64,000 nucleotides of DNA from JACVRW01 sp963803245. GTDB taxonomy: Bacteria > Actinomycetota > Thermoleophilia > Solirubrobacterales > Thermoleophilaceae. Location: NCBI GenBank assembly GCA_963803245.1, contig CAWDLI010000013.1:1-64000 (forward strand). Reading direction: 5' to 3'. The notes beneath the pieces were generated by a model, which saw only the letters and a list, made by a program, of their open reading frames with translations, did not search any database and was not told the DNA's origin. Numbering within the stretch: the first letter of the stretch is position 1; the number at the start of each line of letters is the position of its first letter. Made by a program: the position numbers and the translations under genes. Below are positions 6,945 through 16,067 of the stretch, one piece after another.

Positions 6945-9900
6945 ATGCCCGCCTCGCTGGACGGCCTCTCGCGCGCCCAGCTCGCTGCCGTGACCCATCC
7001 CGAAGGGCCGCTGCTCGTGCTGGCCGGTGCGGGAACCGGAAAGACGCGCACGCTCACGAGCCGATTCGCCTGGCTCGTGGAGCAGGGCATGCCCGCCGAG
7101 CAGATCCTCGCGCTCACCTTCTCGTCGCCCGCGGCGGCGGAGATGCGCGAGCGCCTCGAGGCGCTGATCGAGTCTCCCTACGAGAGCCTCCACGTGGCCA
7201 CCTTCCACGCGTTCTGCGCGCGCCTGCTCCAGGACGAGGCGCTGGAGGCCGGCGTCGACCCCTTCTTCACCCCCGTCACGCCGGCGGACCGGCTGGCTCT
7301 GCTCCTCGAGCGCCAGGGCGAGCTCACGATCCGGCGGCACGAGATCCGCGGCAACCCGACCCCGCTGCTCGCGAGCTTCGTGGCGCGGATCGATCGCCTC
7401 AAGGACGAGCTGGTGACCGCGGAGGAGTACCGGACGTACGCCGAGGGACTCGAGGCCGCGGCCGAGCAGGACGGCGACGCCGCGCGTGCCACCGCGGCGA
7501 GGGAGCTCGAGTTCGCCGGGATCTACGCCGACCATGATCGCCTGCTCGCCGAGCGAGGCGCGCTCGACTTCGGCGACCTCGTCATGCGCGCGTTCCGCCT
7601 CCTGCACGAGCACCCGCACGTGCGCGAGCGCGCCTCGCAGCGGTACCGGCACGTGCTCGTGGACGAGTACCAGGACACGAACTTCGCTCAGGGGATGCTC
7701 CTCGGCCTGCTGGTCGACGCGCACCGCAACGTGACGGTGGTCGGCGACGACGACCAGGCGATCTATCGCTTCCGCGGGGCCTCCCAGAAGAACCTCCTCG
7801 ACTTCCAGCGCGAGTTCCCCGACGCCGAGGTGGTCCGGCTCGAGCGCAACCACCGCTCCGGCCGGCGCATCCTCACCGCGGCGCAGGCGGTGGTCGAGCC
7901 CTGCACTGACCGGATCGGCAAGGAGCTGCGCGGCGCCAGCGGCGGCCGGGTCCGCTTCTGGCGCTGCCGCTCCGACCGCGCCCAGGCCCAGGCGATCGCG
8001 GCGGAGGCCGAGCGGCTGATCGCCGACGGGGTGGCGCCCAACGAGATCTGCGTCCTGCTGCGCTCGGTGAAGAACGAGGGCGCGGTGGTGTCCTCCGCCC
8101 TCGAGGAGCGCGCGATCCCGTCGCGCACCTCTGGATCGGCGGCCTACTTCCAGCGCGCCGAGGTGCGCGACATGCTCGCCTGGCTTCGCGCGCTGGCCGA
8201 TCCGGGCGACTCGGGTGCCGTGGTCCGTGCGCTCTCGCGACCGCCCGTGGAGCTGCGCTCGGTCGACGTGGCGCGCCTGACCCAGCTGGCGCGGCGGCGC
8301 AAGCTCGACATGCCGTCCGCCGTGGCCGCGGCGCTCGAGGGGCCGCAGCTCTCGGAGGAGGGCCGCGACCGCGCGCGCGTGTTCCTGCGCCTCTACCGCT
8401 CCGCGTCGCAGGCCTTCGAGGATCGCCGCCCGGATGCCTTCGTGCTGCGCCTGATCGAGCGCACCGGGCTGCGCCGCCAGCAGGTGTTCGCAACGCACGC
8501 CGACACCGTCGAGCGGCTGCGCAACATCGCAAAGCTCCCCGAGCTCGCCACGGCCTACATGCGCCGCGAGCCGCAGGCCACCGCGCGCGACTTCACGCGC
8601 TACCTGACCGCCGTGGCCGAGTCCGGGCTCCGCGAGGAGGAGGTGACCGGGGCACCGAGCGCCCCGGCGGTGCAGGTGATGACGATGCACGCGGCCAAGG
8701 GGCTCGAGTTCGACCACGTCTTCGTGCCCGGCCTGTCGGCATCGCGGATGCCCGGCGCGCACAGAGCGCGCGCCGACGAGGTGCCGGACGCCCTCTTGAA
8801 GGAGCGCCTGCCGGCCGCGGACGACAGCGCCACGCACGTGGGCGAGATGCGCCGCCTCCTCCACGTGGCGTTGACCCGCGCGCGCAAGGGCCTCGTCCTG
8901 GCCTGGTCCGAGACAGGGCCGGCCGGCGCCACGCCGCGTCCGTCGCCGTTCTACGAGGAGGCTCGTGCGGCGGTGGAGATCGAGGAGGAGGTGCTCGAGG
9001 AGGAGCTGTTCGGGCCGGCCGAGGGGCTCCACTCGACCTTCCGCCTGATGCGCGACGAGCTGCTCGACACGGTCGCCCGCGTGGGCGGCCACCTCGGCGA
9101 GATGCGCCTCGACACCTACCTGGACGTGGACCAGGCGGTGTCGCGCTACCTGGAGCTGATCAAGGTCGCGGCGCTGATCGAGCGCACCAAGGAGGGCCAG
9201 ACCCTCGAGACGGCGCTGCCGGAGCTGAACGAGATCCTCGCCCAGTGCGCCACCGGGGAGCAGCGCGAGATCCTGGCCCAGTCCGCTCTGGACTCATGGC
9301 TGCGCGACACCGACCGCGACCCCACGAGCCGCCCCGCCGCGGCCCAGAACGGATCCGAGCCCTCGCTCGACCCGTTCATCCCCCGGCGCGGGCGCGGCCT
9401 GATGCTGTCCGCGTCGGACATCGACACCTACCGGATCTGCCCGCTCAAGTACAAGTTCGCGCGCGTCTTCCGCATCCCGCAGGAGCCCACGATCCACCAG
9501 CGCTTCGGCATCGCCCTGCACCAGGTGCTGGAGCGCTTCCACACGACGGGCGGCGGTGACCTGCCGGCGCTGATGGAGCTGTTCGAGGCGTCCTGGCGGC
9601 GCTCCGGCTTCGGCGACTCCGACGACGAGCAGCAGTTCCGCGACAAGGCGGTGGCCGCGCTCGAGCGCTACTGGCTGCTCGACCGCCAGTCCGAGTCGCG
9701 CCCGGCCTGGATCGAGCGCAGCTTCGCCTTCCGGCTCGGACCGCACCTGCTGCGCGGACGGGTGGACCGCGTGGATCGCCACCCCGACGGCACCTACGAG
9801 CTGATCGACTACAAGACCGGCAAGGCGAAGAGCGCCCAGGACCTGCGCGAGGACGTGCAGCTCTCGCTGTACCAAATGGGTGCGCGCGAGTCGTGGAAGC

Positions 9901-10106
9901 TCGAGACCTCCGCGCAGAGCTACTTCTACGTGCTCACCGGCGAAAAGGTCCCGGTGAAGCACTCCGAGGAGGAGCTCGACCGCGTGAAGGCCACCGTGAG
10001 CGAGATCGCGGGCGGGATCCTCAAGCAGGAGTTCGAGCCGACCCCGTCAGCGGAGATCTGCAGCTTCTGCGACTACCGGATCGTCTGCCCGGCGGCGGAG
10101 AAGTAG
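6945..10106 (+). CDS. UvrD-family helicase with C-terminal RecB-type nuclease (Adn/AddB-like)
   Basis: This 1053-aa motor-nuclease has an SF1A helicase core: Walker A AGAGTGKTRTL near residue 28, DEAD-like motif VDEYQDTN, GDDDQAIYRFRGA, TMHAAKGLEFDHVF and LHVALTRARKG. After about residue 820 comes a PD-(D/E)XK nuclease with a His in GIALHQVLERF, GRVDRVD and YELIDYKTG. Four Cys fit an AddB/Cas4-type iron-sulfur staple: one in YRICPLKYKF and three in EICSFCDYRIVCP (C-x2-C-x5-C). Such enzymes resect broken DNA ends. Mycobacterial AdnA and AdnB form a heterodimer, but no second subunit is visible nearby. The start is set by the -10 box and the position of the Q motif. Confidence 0.93.
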   Translation: MPASLDGLSRAQLAAVTHPEGPLLVLAGAGTGKTRTLTSRFAWLVEQGMPAEQILALTFSSPAAAEMRERLEALIESPYESLHVATFHAFCARLLQDEALEAGVDPFFTPVTPADRLALLLERQGELTIRRHEIRGNPTPLLASFVARIDRLKDELVTAEEYRTYAEGLEAAAEQDGDAARATAARELEFAGIYADHDRLLAERGALDFGDLVMRAFRLLHEHPHVRERASQRYRHVLVDEYQDTNFAQGMLLGLLVDAHRNVTVVGDDDQAIYRFRGASQKNLLDFQREFPDAEVVRLERNHRSGRRILTAAQAVVEPCTDRIGKELRGASGGRVRFWRCRSDRAQAQAIAAEAERLIADGVAPNEICVLLRSVKNEGAVVSSALEERAIPSRTSGSAAYFQRAEVRDMLAWLRALADPGDSGAVVRALSRPPVELRSVDVARLTQLARRRKLDMPSAVAAALEGPQLSEEGRDRARVFLRLYRSASQAFEDRRPDAFVLRLIERTGLRRQQVFATHADTVERLRNIAKLPELATAYMRREPQATARDFTRYLTAVAESGLREEEVTGAPSAPAVQVMTMHAAKGLEFDHVFVPGLSASRMPGAHRARADEVPDALLKERLPAADDSATHVGEMRRLLHVALTRARKGLVLAWSETGPAGATPRPSPFYEEARAAVEIEEEVLEEELFGPAEGLHSTFRLMRDELLDTVARVGGHLGEMRLDTYLDVDQAVSRYLELIKVAALIERTKEGQTLETALPELNEILAQCATGEQREILAQSALDSWLRDTDRDPTSRPAAAQNGSEPSLDPFIPRRGRGLMLSASDIDTYRICPLKYKFARVFRIPQEPTIHQRFGIALHQVLERFHTTGGGDLPALMELFEASWRRSGFGDSDDEQQFRDKAVAALERYWLLDRQSESRPAWIERSFAFRLGPHLLRGRVDRVDRHPDGTYELIDYKTGKAKSAQDLREDVQLSLYQMGARESWKLETSAQSYFYVLTGEKVPVKHSEEELDRVKATVSEIAGGILKQEFEPTPSAEICSFCDYRIVCPAAEK

Positions 10107-10117
10107 GGCCGCCCAGA

Positions 10118-10170
10118 CGAGTGACCTGCAAGTTAGTCGCGCATACCGCGAGGAAGTGACAGGTCACTCG
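10118..10170. terminator. 11-bp inverted repeat between convergent genes
   Basis: CGAGTGACCTG (10118-10128) is perfectly complementary to CAGGTCACTCG (10160-10170), with a 31-nt spacer. It lies between the stop of the helicase-nuclease gene and the stop of the PAC2 gene, which converge. It is unrelated in sequence to the dispersed hairpin repeat. It may be a bidirectional terminator, or an operator-like site since the right arm itself contains GTGACAGGTCAC. Confidence 0.5.
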
Positions 10171-10199
10171 GGCCGGGCCCGGGCGGAGCGCAGAAACGC

Positions 10200-11066
10200 C
10201 TAGCTCTCCGGCCCGCGCTGGCGCAGGAAGCGCTGGAAGTCGCTCGCGATCGCGTCGGCGGACGGGAGCTCCTCCGATCCCTCGTCGGCCTCGACCTCGT
10301 CCATCGCCGTCTCGAGCCGCTCGACGAAGGCCTTGACCTCCGGGTCGCTGGCCACCGCGGCGGTCACCTGGCGCTCGTAGTCCTCGGCGGCCTCCTCCAG
10401 CTCGGTCGCGTCGACGACCACGCCGGCGGTGCCCTCGAACGCACGGACGAGCGCTAGCGCGACCTTCGGGTTGGGCGCCGCCGCCACGTAGTGCGGAACC
10501 GAGGCCCACAGGCTCGCGGAAGGGACGCCCGCCTCGGCGAACGCGTGATGAAGCACGCCGACGATCCCGGTCGGTCCCTCGTAGTTCGTGCGGCCGTACC
10601 CGAGCTTCGAGAGCAGCGCCTGGTCCGACGCGATCCCGGTGATCCCGACCGGGCGCGTGTGCGGCACGTCGGCCAGCAGCGAGCCGATCGTGATCACCAT
10701 GCGCACGCCCAGCTGCTGGGCCACGCCGACCACGTTCTCGGTGAAGCGCCGCCAGCGCAGCGAGGGCTCGACGCCGCGAAGGGTCACGAGGTCGCCCTCG
10801 GCGCCGGGCACCGGCGCCGCCCAGACGGTGTTCTCCGGCCAGTCGATCTCGCGCGTGAGGCCCTCGGTCAGCCGCACCGTGGGCCGGACGGCGGTGAAGT
10901 CGTAGAACTCCTCGGGATCGAGGCGGGCCACCTCCGAGGACTCGAAGCGGTCGTTGATGAACGACACGGCCGTGGAGGCCGCCTCCCCCGCGTCGTTCCA
11001 GCCGCGGAAAGCGCACACCATCACGGGCGCACGAAGGGTCGGGTGCTCTCGCCAGATGACATCCAT
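10200..11066 (-). CDS. PAC2-family protein (proteasome-assembly-chaperone-like)
   Basis: This 288-aa protein belongs to the PAC2 family (PF09754), related to eukaryotic proteasome assembly chaperone 2 and common in actinobacteria with an ATP-grasp or proteasome link. The diagnostic N-terminus APVMVCAFRGWNDAGEAAS is present, followed by a Rossmann-like core with MVITIGSLLADVPHTRP and GPTGIVGVLHH. The C-terminal 60 residues are acidic and helical. Its biochemical role in bacteria is not settled. An upstream GTG (11075) overlaps the -10 box, so the ATG at 11066 is taken as the start. It is divergent from the YhaM-like gene. Confidence 0.88.
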   Translation of the reverse strand: MDVIWREHPTLRAPVMVCAFRGWNDAGEAASTAVSFINDRFESSEVARLDPEEFYDFTAVRPTVRLTEGLTREIDWPENTVWAAPVPGAEGDLVTLRGVEPSLRWRRFTENVVGVAQQLGVRMVITIGSLLADVPHTRPVGITGIASDQALLSKLGYGRTNYEGPTGIVGVLHHAFAEAGVPSASLWASVPHYVAAAPNPKVALALVRAFEGTAGVVVDATELEEAAEDYERQVTAAVASDPEVKAFVERLETAMDEVEADEGSEELPSADAIASDFQRFLRQRGPES

Positions 11067-11073
11067 CCGGTTC

Positions 11074-11079
11074 ACCGTA
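11074..11079 (-). promoter_or_regulatory. -10 box TACGGT of PAC2 gene (leaderless)
   Basis: TACGGT on the minus strand ends 7 nt before the ATG at 11066 and overlaps the alternative upstream GTG, which argues for the shorter protein. Confidence 0.5.
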
Positions 11080-11104
11080 CCCGACGTCCGAAACCGCAGT
11101 CACC

Positions 11105-11968
11105 ATGGAGACCGTGACCATCGCCGAGCTGCGCGCGGGCGGTGAGGTCGACGGCGTGTTCGCGTGCACCCGGAAGGATCGCCTCACCGCACGCAACGGG
11201 AGTCCCTATCTGGCCGTCGAGCTGCGCGACCGGACCGGTGCCATTCCGGGCCGCGCGTTCCGCGACGCGGACTTCTTGGCGAGCCAGTTCGAGCGCGGCG
11301 ACCTGGTGTCGGTGGCGGGCCGCGTCGAGCGCTTTCGCGACGAGCTCCAGGTGGACCTCCGGGCCATCAAGACGGCCGAGGCCGACCCCTCCGAGTTCCT
11401 GCCGGTGGCGTACCGCGACCTCGACGAGCTGGACGGGTTCCTCGAGCACCTCGCCCGTGAGGTCTACGACCCGGACTACGCCCGTCTGCTCGCGGCCTTC
11501 CTCGACGACGAGGGATTCCGCGCCGAGCTGCGCCGGGCGCCGTGCACCCGGGCCGGCCACCACGCGTATCTCGGCGGTCTCATCGAGCACACCGTGGCGG
11601 TGACCACGCTCGCGCAGGAGTCGGCGCTCCTCCATCCGCGCCTCAACTCCGATCTGCTCCTCTGCGCGGCAATCCTCCATGACATCGGGAAGACGCTCGA
11701 GTTCGACCTGGGCGCCGAGATCCAGCTGAGCGAGGCCGGCGCGCTAATGGGCCACGTGGCGCTCGGCCAGCAGCTCGTGGCCGACCGTGCACGCACCCTC
11801 GACAGCTTCCCGGACGCGAAGCTGCACGCAATCTCTCACTGCATCCTCGCCCACCACGGATCGGAATCGCTCCCGGGACGTCGTTTCCGCTCTGTGGAGG
11901 CGCTTGCGCTCTTCCGGCTGAATGCGCTGGATGCCGGGGTCAAGGGCGCTTTGGAGCACGGGCTCTAG
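11105..11968 (+). CDS. YhaM-like 3'-5' exoribonuclease / OB-fold HD hydrolase
   Basis: This 287-aa protein has an N-terminal OB-fold nucleic-acid-binding domain (about residues 1-95, ending near VDLRAIKTAE) followed by an HD metal-dependent phosphohydrolase domain. HD signatures are HHAYLGGLIEHTV, ILHDIGKT with the paired His-Asp, and later HCILAHHG. This architecture is that of YhaM/CBF1, a 3'-5' exonuclease acting on RNA and single-stranded DNA in Gram-positives. The length is about 30 residues shorter than Bacillus YhaM. No partner gene is obvious. An ATG start is used; the ribosome-binding site is weak. Confidence 0.88.
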   Translation: METVTIAELRAGGEVDGVFACTRKDRLTARNGSPYLAVELRDRTGAIPGRAFRDADFLASQFERGDLVSVAGRVERFRDELQVDLRAIKTAEADPSEFLPVAYRDLDELDGFLEHLAREVYDPDYARLLAAFLDDEGFRAELRRAPCTRAGHHAYLGGLIEHTVAVTTLAQESALLHPRLNSDLLLCAAILHDIGKTLEFDLGAEIQLSEAGALMGHVALGQQLVADRARTLDSFPDAKLHAISHCILAHHGSESLPGRRFRSVEALALFRLNALDAGVKGALEHGL

Positions 11969-12028
11969 CACAGTTCCGGTGCCTCAGAGGCCCGGACAGA
12001 CACATGTTCTAAACGGACGGACGAGGGG

Positions 12029-14887
12029 TTGCGCAGAGCCCATTCCGAGCCGATTGCACACCGGGTGTCCAAGAAGGCGTCGATCGTGGAGGCGGTGGCC
12101 CCGCCCGAAGCCGTAGAGGAGCTGCTGCGCCAGCTCGTCGATGCTCGCTTCGTGCTCACGGACCGGAGCGGCTGCATCACCCGCTGGAGCCGCCCGGCGG
12201 AGCACATATTCGGCTGGCCCGCCAGCGCCATGGTCGGCCGCGGGCTGCTCGAGACGCTCGCCATTCCGGGGACCATGCCGCCCCAGGGCGGCCACCTGGA
12301 AGCGGCCGCCCGGCGCAAGGACGGCTCCGAGGTCCAGGTGGACCTCACCCTGGTGCCGGTCCAGATGGCGCACAGCCTCGAGTTCAACGGCTTCCTGGAG
12401 GCCCTCGAGATCGTCGGGCCGCGCGTGGCCGGCCTCGAGCGGCTGCAGGAGAGCCATCGCACCGTCGTCCAGTGGATCGCCGCGGCGATCGCGGGGCGCG
12501 CCGAGTCCCAGGAGGACCAGCCGGCCGGCACCATCGTCGCCTTCAGAGGCCTGGGTGAGACGGTGCCGGTGCTGGACGGGCCCCAGCCGGAGCCCGAGCC
12601 TGATGCCGAGGTGGCCGCGCCCGGCGCCAGCGCCGCGTCGCAGGCCGAGGAACGTGAGCGTGAGCGTGCCGCCGCCGAGCGGCTCGCGGAGCTCGAGGGC
12701 GCGAGCGGGCGGCAGGACACGGAGCTGGCCGACACACGCGCCGCGCTCGAGCAGATGCAGGGCCACCTGGAGGCGCTCCGCGGCGAGCTGAAGGAGTCGC
12801 GGGCCGCGCTCGAGGAGCGCGACCGCAGCAGCCGCCAGGAGCTCGAGGGCCGGCTCGAGGAGACGCGCGAGCAGCTGTCGAAGCTGGTCGCCCGCGTGAG
12901 CGATGGCCGCGAGGAGGAGCTGCAGACGCAGCTCGAGGCAACCAACGCCCGGCTCGCCGGCTTCGAGAACCTGCTGGCCGAGAGCGACCACCGCGACGAG
13001 CTGCGCGCCGAGCTCGAGGCCACGCGCGCGCAGGTGGCGGCGCTGGAGGAAGCGGTCGGCGAGCGCGCCGACACGGACACCCGGGTGGCCGCACTGGAGC
13101 AGTCGCTCGCGGACGACAGCGCCGACCGCCGGCTCCAGGCCGAGCTCGGCGAGACACACGCCAAGGTGGCCGAGCTCGAGCGGGCGCTGGCCGAGGATGC
13201 GCGCTTCGAGGAGCTGCGCTCGATGCTCGAGGCGGCCACGACCAAGCTTGCTTCGCTGGAGGAGGCCGGGTCGCGAGACGACGCCGGCGCCCGGCTGCAC
13301 GCTGAGATCGAAGCTGCCGGGGCACGCGTCGAGCAGCTTGAGCGGGCACTGGCCGACTCCTCGCGCGAGGACCGGCTGGGCGAGGAGCTCGAGCAGACCC
13401 GGGCTCGCCTCGCTCAGCTCGAGGAGCGGCTGTCCTCCCCACGCGACGAGGGCGAGGTCGAGCGCCTCGGCGCGGACGTGGAGAGCCTGCGTTCCGCGAT
13501 CGAGCGGCTGAGCTCTGAGCCGGCGGCCCCCGCTGCGGCGGGCGCGGTCGATCCGGCGGCCTCGCAGGCGCTGGCCGAGACGCTCGAGCGGGCGCGTGAG
13601 CTCGCCGCGGAGGTCGACGCGCGCGCCACGCGCGCCGAGCAGGCCGTGGAGGCCGCCGCCGATCACTCGGCGCGCGCCGTGGAGGCCGCCGGCGCCGCGC
13701 AGAGCGCCGCCGAGGACCAGGCAGAGGCCGCGGAGTCGCACGCCGCCCGGCTGAGCGAGCTGAGCCGGACCGTCGAGGAGCGCGCCGCCAGCACGAACGA
13801 CGCGGTGGCAACAGCGCACGAGGCCGCTTCGGCGGCCGTGGGCCATGCCGGACGAAGCGCGGAGGCCGAGGCCGCTGCGGGCGCGCACGCCGGTGCCGCC
13901 GCGAGTGCCGCCGAGGCGGTCGAGCAACGCGTCGCCGGCGCCGAGGGACTCAGGGAGGCCGCCGCCGGGCATGCCGACCGCGCGGAAGCCGTCGTGGGGA
14001 GCGCCGCGGGACACGCCGAGCGGGCCGGCGCGGCGGCGAGCGCGGCGCAGGGGCACACCGCACGCGCGGAGCAGAGCGCGGCGCGGGTCGGAGAGCTCAC
14101 GGGAGCGGTGGAGCGACACGCCGCCCAGGCCAAGGAGGCGGCCGGTGCCGCCGAGGGGCACGTGCAGGCCGCGCGCAAGGAGTCGGCGGCCGCTCACGCG
14201 CACGCCACGGCGGCGCGTGAGGCCACGGCCCCGATCGAGCTTCGTCTCACGCGCGCCGTGGAGGCAGCTGCCACCGCGGATCGTCATGCCGATCGCGCGG
14301 CCGAGCACGCCCGCACCGCGGACGCGCACCTGAACACGCTCGCCCAGGCGCAGGCCGCGGCCGAGCGCCTGGCCGCGCGTGCCGAGGCGGCCGCGGCGAT
14401 GGCCGAGCAGGCCGTGGCAGAGGCGCGTGCGCTGGCCGAATCCGGACCCGCCCTCCCGCTGCCCGACTGGAACAGCGTCTCGGCAAACGGCGATGAGCAG
14501 GACTCGCGCAAGCCGCTGATCGCACGTCGCGGCGCCGACAGGCCGCCGCGCGAGCCGCGCGCCGGGTTCGACGACGTGCCCCACCCCATGGCGAGCATCC
14601 GCCTGGACGGGCACTTCGGAGAGCTCAATCCCGCGTTCACCGAGCTCGTCGGGTACGGCGAGCAGGAGTTTCAGGCCGCCAGCTGGCCTCCCGTGGCCGA
14701 CCGGGCGAACCTCGAGAAGCACCGCGAGCAGCTCCAGCGCATGCTGGCGGGCGAGATCGAGTCGGCGAGCATCGACACGGCCTACGTCCACGCACAGGGA
14801 CTGCTCGTTCCCGTGGTGGGCGAGCTCTCGCTGGTGCGTGAGGGAGGCCAGCCGTGCAACTTCCTGCTCGAGGTCAAGGGCGGCTAG
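12029..14887 (+). CDS. PAS / long coiled-coil / PAS protein, no catalytic output domain
   Basis: This 952-aa cytoplasmic-type protein has no known output domain. Residues about 30-130 form a PAS-like domain (RFVLTDRSGCITRW, HIFGWPASAMVGRGLLET). Residues about 205-490 are Leu/Glu/Arg heptads of a strong coiled coil. Residues about 500-815 are extremely Ala-rich with His and Arg at regular spacing, including three in-phase 14-residue units at 645-686 (A-x-G-H-x-x-R-A). A second PAS domain ends the protein (MASIRLDGHFGELNPAF, LVGYGEQEF). No transmembrane segment, kinase, cyclase or HTH is seen. A TTG at 12029 is used; a GTG at 12065 is also possible. A sensory scaffold or polarity rod is a guess. 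Confidence 0.78.
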   Translation: MRRAHSEPIAHRVSKKASIVEAVAPPEAVEELLRQLVDARFVLTDRSGCITRWSRPAEHIFGWPASAMVGRGLLETLAIPGTMPPQGGHLEAAARRKDGSEVQVDLTLVPVQMAHSLEFNGFLEALEIVGPRVAGLERLQESHRTVVQWIAAAIAGRAESQEDQPAGTIVAFRGLGETVPVLDGPQPEPEPDAEVAAPGASAASQAEERERERAAAERLAELEGASGRQDTELADTRAALEQMQGHLEALRGELKESRAALEERDRSSRQELEGRLEETREQLSKLVARVSDGREEELQTQLEATNARLAGFENLLAESDHRDELRAELEATRAQVAALEEAVGERADTDTRVAALEQSLADDSADRRLQAELGETHAKVAELERALAEDARFEELRSMLEAATTKLASLEEAGSRDDAGARLHAEIEAAGARVEQLERALADSSREDRLGEELEQTRARLAQLEERLSSPRDEGEVERLGADVESLRSAIERLSSEPAAPAAAGAVDPAASQALAETLERARELAAEVDARATRAEQAVEAAADHSARAVEAAGAAQSAAEDQAEAAESHAARLSELSRTVEERAASTNDAVATAHEAASAAVGHAGRSAEAEAAAGAHAGAAASAAEAVEQRVAGAEGLREAAAGHADRAEAVVGSAAGHAERAGAAASAAQGHTARAEQSAARVGELTGAVERHAAQAKEAAGAAEGHVQAARKESAAAHAHATAAREATAPIELRLTRAVEAAATADRHADRAAEHARTADAHLNTLAQAQAAAERLAARAEAAAAMAEQAVAEARALAESGPALPLPDWNSVSANGDEQDSRKPLIARRGADRPPREPRAGFDDVPHPMASIRLDGHFGELNPAFTELVGYGEQEFQAASWPPVADRANLEKHREQLQRMLAGEIESASIDTAYVHAQGLLVPVVGELSLVREGGQPCNFLLEVKGG

Positions 14888-14925
14888 CCAGCAGCGGTAG
14901 GCGGCGCCGGCGCATGCTCGACGGA

Positions 14926-14931
14926 TAGCCT
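14926..14931 (+). promoter_or_regulatory. -10 box TAGCCT of amidohydrolase gene (leaderless)
   Basis: TAGCCT is followed by 8 nt and GTG at 14940. The 19-bp block TAGCCTgCGCGGCCGTGCC matches the start region of the mannosyltransferase gene at 21761 with one difference. Confidence 0.62.
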
Positions 14932-14939
14932 GCGCGGCC

Positions 14940-16067
14940 GTGCCATCTCCCGCTCAGCTCCTGTCCCTGCTGGAGAGCGCGCGCCAGGACATTCCCGGGG
15001 TCGAGCTCTTCGACGCCCACACCCACCTCGGCGCGAACGATCCCGACGGGTACCACTGCAACGGTCCCGAGCTGACCGAGCTGCTCGAGGCGGCCGGCGC
15101 TCGCGGGGTGGTGTTCCCCATGCACGAGCCCGACGGCTACCCGAAGGCCAACGACATGGTGCTCGCCGAGGCCGAGGCATCCGGCTCGCTGCTCGTGCCG
15201 TTCTGCCGGCTCGACCCGCACGACGACCCGCTCGCCGAGGCGGAGCGCTGCCTGGCGGCGGGCGCGCGCGGGATCAAGCTCCACCCGCGCGCCGAGAACT
15301 TCGGCCTCCACCACCCCGCGCTGCAGGACGTGTTCGCCCTGGCCGACGAGCGCCGGCTGCCCGTGCTCTGCCACGCTGGCCGGGGCATCCCCGCGCTCGG
15401 GCGGCACTCGATCGAGGCCTGCGCCCGCTACCCCGGGATGCGGCTGATCCTCGCCCACGCCGGGATCTCCGACCTGTCGTGGATCTGGCGCGAGGCGCCC
15501 GATCACCCGAACCTGTTCTTCGACACGGCCTGGTGGTCCCCGGCCGACCTCCAGGCGCTGTTCGCGCTCGTGGCTCCCGGGCAGATCCTGTTCGCGAGCG
15601 ACGCGCCCTACGGCGCGACCGCGATGTCCGCCACCTGGGCCCTCCGCCACGCACTGCAGGTGGGCCTTTCGGCCGATCAGATCCGATCGGTGATGGGCGG
15701 CCAGCTCGCCCGGCTGCTCGCCGGCGAGGAGCCGGCGGATCTGGGCCCGCCGCCGGGCGCCGACAGGCTGGGCCGCGACCCCCTGCTCGAGCGGGTCCAC
15801 ACGTTCCTCCTCACCTCGGTGGGCCAGGCCTTCAGGGGAATCGAGCCCGCCGAGACGCTGGCCCTCGCAACGCTCGCGTGCGACGTGGGCGCGGACGCGC
15901 CGCAGGCCAAGCTCTGCGAGTGGATCGTCGCTGTGATCGAGGAGCGCGCCGACTACCTGGCAGGCGGGCCGGAGCGGCCGGCGCGCTTCGCTCCCGGCCT
16001 TCCGCTCATGGTGCTCGCGACGACGCTCGCCCGCACGCCGGACGTGCCGGTGCCCGACCTTTCTTAG
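14940..16067 (+). CDS. Amidohydrolase family 2 metal-dependent hydrolase
   Basis: This 375-aa TIM-barrel hydrolase is of the amidohydrolase-2 type (PF04909). Metal-ligand candidates are the HxH in LFDAHTHLGAND, the His of IKLHPR, CHAGRG, ILAHAG and the Asp of FASDAPYGATA, in the expected order. Members hydrolyse or decarboxylate varied substrates, and nothing here fixes which. The C-terminal 100 residues are an extra helical region (ERVHTFLLTSVGQAF, CDVGADAPQAKLCEW) with two Cys, not part of the usual core. The start is GTG, supported by a -10 box 8 nt upstream. The gene ends directly against a hairpin repeat. Confidence 0.88.
   Translation: MPSPAQLLSLLESARQDIPGVELFDAHTHLGANDPDGYHCNGPELTELLEAAGARGVVFPMHEPDGYPKANDMVLAEAEASGSLLVPFCRLDPHDDPLAEAERCLAAGARGIKLHPRAENFGLHHPALQDVFALADERRLPVLCHAGRGIPALGRHSIEACARYPGMRLILAHAGISDLSWIWREAPDHPNLFFDTAWWSPADLQALFALVAPGQILFASDAPYGATAMSATWALRHALQVGLSADQIRSVMGGQLARLLAGEEPADLGPPPGADRLGRDPLLERVHTFLLTSVGQAFRGIEPAETLALATLACDVGADAPQAKLCEWIVAVIEERADYLAGGPERPARFAPGLPLMVLATTLARTPDVPVPDLS

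Noticed and set aside
6384..9092. Minus-strand open frame of about 900 codons opposite the helicase-nuclease gene
   Set aside because: It is Arg/His/Leu-rich without any motif, and lies antisense to a gene with complete helicase motifs; long antisense frames are a common artefact at this GC content.
11984..14791. Minus-strand open frame of about 935 codons opposite the PAS/coiled-coil gene
   Set aside because: It mirrors the Ala/Glu-biased repeats of the sense strand, giving Leu/Arg/Gly-rich text with no domain. The plus strand has two PAS domains and heptads.
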